A DNA stretch of 24,688 nt from an uncultured Faecalibacterium sp. (GTDB lineage: Bacteria > Bacillota > Clostridia > Oscillospirales > Ruminococcaceae): the NCBI GenBank assembly GCA_900539945.1, contig UQDV01000038.1:1-24688 (forward strand), in the 5' to 3' direction. The translations under genes and the position numbers were made by a program. Positions 19,933 to 24,688 of this stretch are shown here, piece by piece. The stretch's first letter is position 1; each line of letters starts with the position of its first letter. The notes under the pieces were generated by a model. It had not been told where the DNA came from and made no database searches. It saw only the letters and a list, made by a program, of their open reading frames with translations.

Positions 19933-20604
19933 ATGGCGACCTTATTGCTTCGGCTGGCTGCACCCCTGCAGTCCTGGGGTTCGGACTCCAAGTTTGAGAC
20001 CCGCAAGACCGACCGGGAACCCACCAAAAGCGGCGTGGTCGGCCTGTTGGCGGCGGCGCTGGGGCTGCGCCGGGACGACACGGAGGGCCTTGCCCGGCTG
20101 AACGGCCTGCGTTTTGCCGTGCGGGCGGATCAGGAGGGCAGCCTGCTGGTGGATTTTCACACCGCCAAAAGCCGGGACACCTCCTATGTGACCTACCGCC
20201 ACTATCTGCAGGATGCCGTTTTTCTGGCAGGGCTGGAAAGCGAGGACGAAGCTCTGCTGCGGGTGCTGGAAGCGGCTCTGCGGCACCCGGTCTACCCGCT
20301 GTATCTGGGGCGGCGCTCCTGCCCGCCCACCCTGCCGCTCTGTCTGGGCATCCGGCAGGGGAGCCTGCTGGACGTCCTCCGGACGGAACCCATGCAGGGA
20401 CGAAAACCGGAAACAGGGAAGCTGCGCATCGTGGCCGACGCCGACCCGGCAGACCCTGCAGCAGTGCCCCGGCAGGATCTGCCGATGTCCTTCAGCCCGG
20501 TGCACCGGCAGTACGGGTTCCGCCCGGTGCGGGAATGGCGGCTGGACCGGCCGGAAATGCCGGAACCGACGGAGCACGACCCCATGGCGGAATTGCAGAA
20601 TTGA
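19933..20604 (+). CDS. cas5e: Cascade subunit Cas5e (CasD)
   Basis: RAMP-fold subunit that caps the 5' handle of the crRNA and contacts Cse1. The 223-residue protein has the family N terminus (LLLRLAAPLQSWGSDSKF, then RKTDREPTKSGVVGLLAAAL). Later it shows VDFHTAKSRDTSYVTYRHYL, LYLGRRSCPPTLPL and, near the C terminus, FSPVHRQYGFRPV. The ATG at 19933 follows TGAGG by 7 bp; a GTG at 19927 inside the cas7 stop region is a less likely start. It lies 2 bp after cas7 and 11 bp before cas6. Confidence 0.95.
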   Translation: MATLLLRLAAPLQSWGSDSKFETRKTDREPTKSGVVGLLAAALGLRRDDTEGLARLNGLRFAVRADQEGSLLVDFHTAKSRDTSYVTYRHYLQDAVFLAGLESEDEALLRVLEAALRHPVYPLYLGRRSCPPTLPLCLGIRQGSLLDVLRTEPMQGRKPETGKLRIVADADPADPAAVPRQDLPMSFSPVHRQYGFRPVREWRLDRPEMPEPTEHDPMAELQN

Positions 20605-20615
20605 GGTGAGATGCA

Positions 20616-21257
20616 ATGTATTTGTCCCGCGCAGAACTTGACCCCGCCCGCCGCAGTACCATGATCGCACTGACTTCTCCACAGAAGTTCCACGGCGCGG
20701 TGGAAAACTCGTTCTCCGGCGAACGACGCCGCAGGCTGTGGCGGCTGGACAGCCTGAACGGAAAACTGTATCTGCTGCTGCTCAGCGAGGCGCTCCCCGA
20801 CCTGACCGGACTGTGTGCGCAGTTCGGGACGGGAGCCGCACCGGAAATGCGCCGCTACGAGCCGCTGCTGGAACGGGTGACCCCGGGCAGCTGTTGGCAG
20901 TTCCGTCTGACGGCAAATCCGACCCGCACCCGGAAAGACCCGGCGGACCCGCTGGCGCGGGGTGCCCTGAAGCCCTGCTATCTGGAAGCGGAGCAGGAAC
21001 AGTGGCTGCTGGAGCAGGCCGGGAAGCACGGCTTTGCCCTGACGGAGGGCGCTTTTCAGGTGACCCGGAAACAGACCTGTCACTTCCGGAAGAACGGAAA
21101 GCGGCCGGTCACATTGCTGGCGGTGACCTATGAGGGCATCCTGCAGGTGACCGACCCGGAAGCGTTCCGGGAGATGCTGTGTCAGGGCATTGGCCGCGGC
21201 AAAGCCTACGGCCTTGGCCTGATGACCATCCTGCACGGAGGAAGCAGCCATGGATGA
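20616..21257 (+). CDS. cas6e: crRNA-processing endoribonuclease Cas6e (CasE)
   Basis: Metal-independent RNase that cuts pre-crRNA at the 3' base of the repeat hairpin and stays bound to the hairpin. The 213-residue protein starts MYLSRAEL and carries the catalytic His26 in KFHGAVENSF. It has a basic RRRR stretch directly after, a LYLLLLSEALPDLTGLC strand-helix unit, and the C-terminal glycine-rich loop GIGRGKAYGLGLMTI. Expected cleavage of the array repeat leaves an 8-nt handle GTGATCC plus C or T. The same enzyme should accept the two degenerate repeats in the cas leader because their hairpins are preserved. It overlaps cas1 by 8 bases. Confidence 0.96.
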   Translation: MYLSRAELDPARRSTMIALTSPQKFHGAVENSFSGERRRRLWRLDSLNGKLYLLLLSEALPDLTGLCAQFGTGAAPEMRRYEPLLERVTPGSCWQFRLTANPTRTRKDPADPLARGALKPCYLEAEQEQWLLEQAGKHGFALTEGAFQVTRKQTCHFRKNGKRPVTLLAVTYEGILQVTDPEAFREMLCQGIGRGKAYGLGLMTILHGGSSHG

Positions 21258-22203
21258 TGTGCCGGGCATGATCCGCCCTGATCTGCAGGCGCTGCCGCAG
21301 GTCCGGGACCGGATGACCTTTCTGTACCTGGAACACTGCACGCTGGGCCGTCAGGACGGTGCCATCACGGTGACGGATGAAAAGGGCATCGTTCAGATCC
21401 CGGCGGCGGGCATTTCGGTGCTGCTGCTCGGCCCCGGCACCCGTGTGACCCACCGTGCCATGGAGCTGATGGGAGACGCCGGCGTGGGCGCGGTCTGGGT
21501 CGGGGAGCACGGCGTGCGCTATTATGCCCACGGCCGCCCGCTGACCACCCATTCCCGGATGCTCATCCGTCAGGCGGAACTGGTGAGCAACCACCGGAAG
21601 CATCTGGATGTGGTGCGCAAAATGTACCAGCTGCGCTTTCCGGAGGAGGACGTCTCCCATCTGACGATGCAGCAGCTGCGCGGCCGGGAGGGCAGCCGTG
21701 TGCGGAACGTCTACCGCAAGGCGTCCAAAGAAACTGGCGTGCCGTGGAGCGGGCGGCTGTACCGCCCGGAGGATTTTGCATCCGGGGATCCAGTCAATCA
21801 GGCGTTGTCTGCTGCGCATGCCTGCCTGTACGGGCTGGCCCATGCGGTCATTGTGGCGCTGGGGTGTGCGCCGGGGCTGGGATTCGTGCACGTCGGGCAT
21901 GAGTGCTCTTTCGTGTACGACATTGCCGACCTATACAAGGCGGAGGTAACCATCCCGATCGCATTTGAGGTGGCGGCGCAGGCCCCGGAGGACCTGCCTG
22001 CCGTCGTGCGCCGCCGTGTCCGGGATGCTATGGTGGAGCATCATATTCTGGAACGGATGGTCCACGACATCCGCTGGCTGCTGCTGACCGAAGAGGAACA
22101 GACGGAAGAGCCGGATGTGGTTTACCTCTGGGATAACAAGGTCGGTGCGGTGTCAAACGGCATCAATTACTTTGACCGGGAAGCGGGTGAGGAGCCATCG
22201 TAG
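21250..22203 (+). CDS. cas1: CRISPR integrase Cas1 (type I-E)
   Basis: Metal-dependent integrase that, with Cas2, inserts new spacers at the array. The 317-residue protein has the I-E N terminus (QVRDRMTFLYLEHCTLGRQ) and the catalytic metal ligands Glu147 (GREGSRVR), His214 (GFVHVGHECS) and Asp227 (VYDIADLYK), with Asp224 also conserved. GGAGGAAG precedes the ATG. It overlaps cas6e by 8 bases and its TAG stop lies inside the region where cas2 should begin, so the two adaptation genes are probably translationally coupled. Confidence 0.97.
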   Translation: MDDVPGMIRPDLQALPQVRDRMTFLYLEHCTLGRQDGAITVTDEKGIVQIPAAGISVLLLGPGTRVTHRAMELMGDAGVGAVWVGEHGVRYYAHGRPLTTHSRMLIRQAELVSNHRKHLDVVRKMYQLRFPEEDVSHLTMQQLRGREGSRVRNVYRKASKETGVPWSGRLYRPEDFASGDPVNQALSAAHACLYGLAHAVIVALGCAPGLGFVHVGHECSFVYDIADLYKAEVTIPIAFEVAAQAPEDLPAVVRRRVRDAMVEHHILERMVHDIRWLLLTEEEQTEEPDVVYLWDNKVGAVSNGINYFDREAGEEPS

Positions 22204-22211
22204 TTCTGACC

Positions 22212-23087
22212 ATGACCAACTGCCCGCCCCGCCTGCGCGGCGACCTGTCCAAGTGGCTGTGTGAGATCAACACCGGCGTTTATGTGGGCAATGTGAGCAG
22301 CCGCGTCCGGGATGCAGTGTGGGACCGTGTCTGCCAGAACCTGAAAAACGGGCAGGCGACACTGGTCTACACGGCGGCAGGGGAGCAGCGGATGGAGTTC
22401 CGCACCCACAACACCAGCTGGGAAGCTGTGGATTTTGACGGCATCAAGCTGATGCGCCGCCCGCTGCCCCAGACGCAGACCGAGGCGATGGACCTGAAAC
22501 CGGGGTTCAGCAAGGCGGCAAAGTACCAGATGGCACAAAAAATGGCACAGCGGACTGCCCGAAAGCCCGGAAAAAACGATTACACGGTAATCGACCTGGA
22601 AACGACCGGCCTGCACGCGGCGACGGACTCGATCGTGGAGTATGGGGCCGTCCGGGTGCGGGACGGGCAGCCGACGGAAGAATTTTCGGCCCTGGTGCAC
22701 CTGCAAACTCCGCTGCCTGCGGAGATCACGCAATTGACGGGAATCACACAGTCGGAACTGGAAGGCGGGATGGACGCGGCCGCTGCGCTGGAAGCATTTC
22801 TGGAATTTGTAGGCAAAGATGCTCTGGTGGGGTACAACCTGCAATTTGATCTGGAATTCCTGCGCGCGGCCTGTACGCGAAACCAGAAGCCGATACTGAC
22901 CAACCGGAAGATCGACCTTTTGCCGCTTGCGCGGCGGAAGGTGATAGGCGTTGCCAACTTTAAGCTGCTCACACTGGTACGGCATTTTGGGCTGGCAGAC
23001 AGGGTGGAGCACAGGGCCCTGCCCGACTGCCGCCTGACGCAGAGGCTCTATGCAAAACTGAATGAAACAGGCACAGGATGCAACTGA
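22212..23087 (+). CDS. cas2: Cas2 fused to a DnaQ-like DEDDh 3'-5' exonuclease
   Basis: Residues 1 to about 90 are a type I-E Cas2 (CPPRLRGDLSKWLCEINTG, VYVGNVSSRVRDAVWDRV, then DFDGIKLMRRPLP). After a basic linker (about 95-122), residues about 125-285 are a DnaQ-family exonuclease. It keeps all five DEDDh residues: DLETTG (Asp128, Glu130), NLQFDLEFL, and HRALPD with the His and last Asp. Fused or partner DEDDh exonucleases are known to trim 3' ends of prespacers, including removal of the PAM, before integration. The ATG at 22212 would lose the first beta strand; in-frame codons upstream read I-V-V-L-T, matching family N termini, and translation may begin at ATC 22197 (see findings). It is the last gene before the array. 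Confidence 0.93.
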   Translation: MTNCPPRLRGDLSKWLCEINTGVYVGNVSSRVRDAVWDRVCQNLKNGQATLVYTAAGEQRMEFRTHNTSWEAVDFDGIKLMRRPLPQTQTEAMDLKPGFSKAAKYQMAQKMAQRTARKPGKNDYTVIDLETTGLHAATDSIVEYGAVRVRDGQPTEEFSALVHLQTPLPAEITQLTGITQSELEGGMDAAAALEAFLEFVGKDALVGYNLQFDLEFLRAACTRNQKPILTNRKIDLLPLARRKVIGVANFKLLTLVRHFGLADRVEHRALPDCRLTQRLYAKLNETGTGCN

Positions 23088-23116
23088 AATGGCCGATGCG
23101 ATGGGATCTTTTTAGT
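23088..23116 (+). other. Very short region between cas2 and the first repeat
   Basis: Only 29 bp lie between the cas2 stop codon and the first repeat, in the place where a leader of 60 bp or more would be expected. It ends CTTTTTAGT. I see no promoter here or in the last 150 bp of cas2, so pre-crRNA may come from read-through of the cas operon or from a promoter inside the exonuclease domain. Confidence 0.6.
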
Positions 23117-24688
23117 CTTTTCCCCGCATACGCGGGGGTGATCCCGGGAAGCAGGCACAAATTCCGCGATACTACGACTTTTCCCCGCATACGCGGGGGT
23201 GATCCTATCGCTCACTTTGCGTAGCAGTTTGTAGTTTGCTTTTCCCCGCATACGCGGGGGTGATCCCCCCCCGGGCAACTGGTCGGGCAGATGATAATTC
23301 TTTTCCCCGCATACGCGGGGGTGATCCTATCTTGCTGTGCTCTGGCTTTGTAGTATGCCGCTTTTCCCCGCATACGCGGGGGTGATCCCAAATGGGGTAT
23401 AATACCTTGAGCGCAATCGCACTTTTCCCCGCATACGCGGGGGTGATCCTGCCACAACGGACGTTATCAAGCTGGCACTTGGCTTTTCCCCGCATACGCG
23501 GGGGTGATCCCTCCTGCAGCTCATCATCGGTCATGCCGTTAAACTTTTCCCCGCATACGCGGGGGTGATCCCCAGATGCTCACCTCCGGGCAGCTCTCAC
23601 AACACTTTTCCCCGCATACGCGGGGGTGATCCCTGGAGTGTCGGTGTGTCTGACTACTTAAAATTCTTTTCCCCGCATACGCGGGGGTGATCCCGTATCC
23701 TCTGATCCAATATCTTCAGCCACCTTCTTTTCCCCGCATACGCGGGGGTGATCCCCATTGCCGCACTCGCAGGCCACGCCTGCCGCTCTTTTCCCCGCAT
23801 ACGCGGGGGTGATCCCGACTGGTTATGTGCCGGAGCTGCCGCAGCAGCCTTTTCCCCGCATACGCGGGGGTGATCCCTCCTACGGCAGAAGCTGAAAAAC
23901 GCCTCATAACTTTTCCCCGCATACGCGGGGGTGATCCCATACCAGCAGGGTCTTGAAAGATTCTGGAGCCCTTTTCCCCGCATACGCGGGGGTGATCCCG
24001 TAAGAGACCAGACCGAAGAAACATTAAAAAACTTTTCCCCGCATACGCGGGGGTGATCCCATCCAGCACAATCGAACAGGTGCGGGAGTATACTTTTCCC
24101 CGCATACGCGGGGGTGATCCCAAATGTGGTGGGCGGAAGAGAGAAAACGGAGACTTTTCCCCGCATACGCGGGGGTGATCCTGGCCGCAGACATTCGGGT
24201 TGATGGCATGACCGCTTTTCCCCGCATACGCGGGGGTGATCCCATTTCCTGGGAAAGCACGGCCATTTCGGCGTCCTTTTCCCCGCATACGCGGGGGTGA
24301 TCCCCCATGCCCTTGCAGGGTGCATTGCATACATGCCTTTTCCCCGCATACGCGGGGGTGATCCTTGGGCAGCGCTTGTTCCAGTTCTTCAGGCAAGCTT
24401 TTCCCCGCATACGCGGGGGTGATCCTAGACCCTCTCACAACTACCAGTGAGGGGGTTTCTTTTCCCCGCATACGCGGGGGTGATCCTTTGTTTACCGGCA
24501 GCAGGTTCCCGCCCAGCACCTTTTCCCCGCATACGCGGGGGTGATCCCCATTCTGGAACTACTCAGAAAAGAACTGGGCACTTTTCCCCGCATACGCGGG
24601 GGTGATCCTGAGTTGTTACAAGCCACTTATAAGGCTGTACACTTTTCCCCGCATACGCGGGGGTGATCCCCATTCATCGCTGAGATAC
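23117..24688 (+). CRISPR. Type I-E CRISPR array, at least 26 repeats, continuing past the window
   Basis: The 28-bp repeat CTTTTCCCCGCATACGCGGG (plus GGTGATCC) starts at 23117 and recurs exactly every 61 bp up to 24642, giving 26 identical repeats, 25 complete 33-bp spacers and 19 bp of a 26th. The repeat carries a 6-bp hairpin (CCCCGC ATAC GCGGGG) and the handle GTGATCC, very like type I-E repeats of streptococci and lactobacilli. The handle sets the crRNA strand as plus, the same as the cas genes. Every spacer begins with a pyrimidine (18 C, 8 T), so the first base is best treated as PAM-derived and the true spacer as 32 nt. No repeat has decayed within the window, so the trailer end is not reached. 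No spacer shows a clear match elsewhere in the window. Confidence 0.99.
24429..24463 (+). terminator. Terminator-like hairpin inside spacer 22
   Basis: Spacer 22 (24426-24458) contains ACCCTCTCAC (24429-24438) and GTGAGGGGGT (24447-24456), a 10-bp stem with one wobble and an 8-nt loop. It is followed by TTTCTTTT, where spacer and repeat join. On the crRNA strand this has the form of an intrinsic terminator and may reduce expression of spacers further downstream. It is probably a captured phage or plasmid terminator; activity is inferred. Confidence 0.5.

Noticed and set aside
23206..23360. Spacers 2 and 4 share TTTGTAGT and both begin TAT
   Set aside because: An 8-base match between 33-base spacers is expected by chance among 25 spacers; not evidence for a shared protospacer.
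23389..23398. Spacer 5 begins CAAATGGGGT, also found at 38-47
   Set aside because: The match stops after about 10 bases and lacks any sign of a self-target beyond it; treated as chance.
23205..24519. Minus-strand open frames with repeating ITPAYAGK, SPPRMRGK and DHPRVCGEK peptides
   Set aside because: These are translations of the CRISPR repeats in three frames, a well-known annotation artefact, not proteins.

Overview
The window looks like a chromosomal segment of a GC-rich, low-spore-lineage Firmicute, most probably Faecalibacterium or a close Oscillospiraceae relative. This rests on strong AAAGGAGG-type ribosome binding sites, a tetrahydrofolate riboswitch in front of an ECF folate transporter gene, a Sapep-type dipeptidase, a DUF3842 gene and overall codon style. 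It is an inference; no database search was possible.

Layout. Positions 1-9470 are housekeeping: a minus-strand M3 oligoendopeptidase; a folate block (promoter, THF riboswitch, terminator, folT, folC); a MATE exporter, exonuclease III and small multidrug-export-like protein run; then a Sapep dipeptidase and DUF3842 pair ending in a bidirectional terminator. Positions 9482-12768 hold five tightly packed minus-strand genes: an S24-family CI/LexA-like repressor, a 72-residue unknown protein, trmO, a LysR regulator and a Cof-type HAD phosphatase. They share the repressor's promoter. A divergent, operator-filled promoter region faces a small Cro-like and a sigma-region-4/RinA-like gene (12963-13513), giving the look of a domesticated phage switch.

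Positions 13655-24688 are a complete type I-E CRISPR-Cas system: cas3, cse1 (cas8e), cse2 (cas11), cas7e, cas5e, cas6e, cas1, and a cas2 fused to a DnaQ-like DEDDh exonuclease. An array of at least 26 identical 28-bp repeats with 33-bp spacers follows and runs off the end of the window. All genes and the array read in the same direction with overlaps or gaps of a few bases. Only 29 bp separate cas2 from the first repeat.

The most interesting signal is in the 5' leader of the cas operon. Between a consensus promoter (13655-13683) and cas3 lie two degenerate CRISPR repeats (13725-13752 and 13774-13801). Both keep the Cas6e hairpin, one with a compensatory base-pair change. They flank a short guide that matches DNA just downstream of the cas promoter (13707-13723), next to a 5'-AAC motif. 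That motif agrees with the PAM implied by the array, in which 26 of 26 spacers start with C or T. The first two guide-target mismatches fall exactly at positions 6 and 12, the bases that type I-E Cascade flips out. The guide is 20 nt, exactly two six-nucleotide Cas7 steps shorter than the normal 32. This looks like a crRNA-like autoregulatory guide (CreR/CreA-like mini-CRISPR) that would direct Cascade to silence its own operon.
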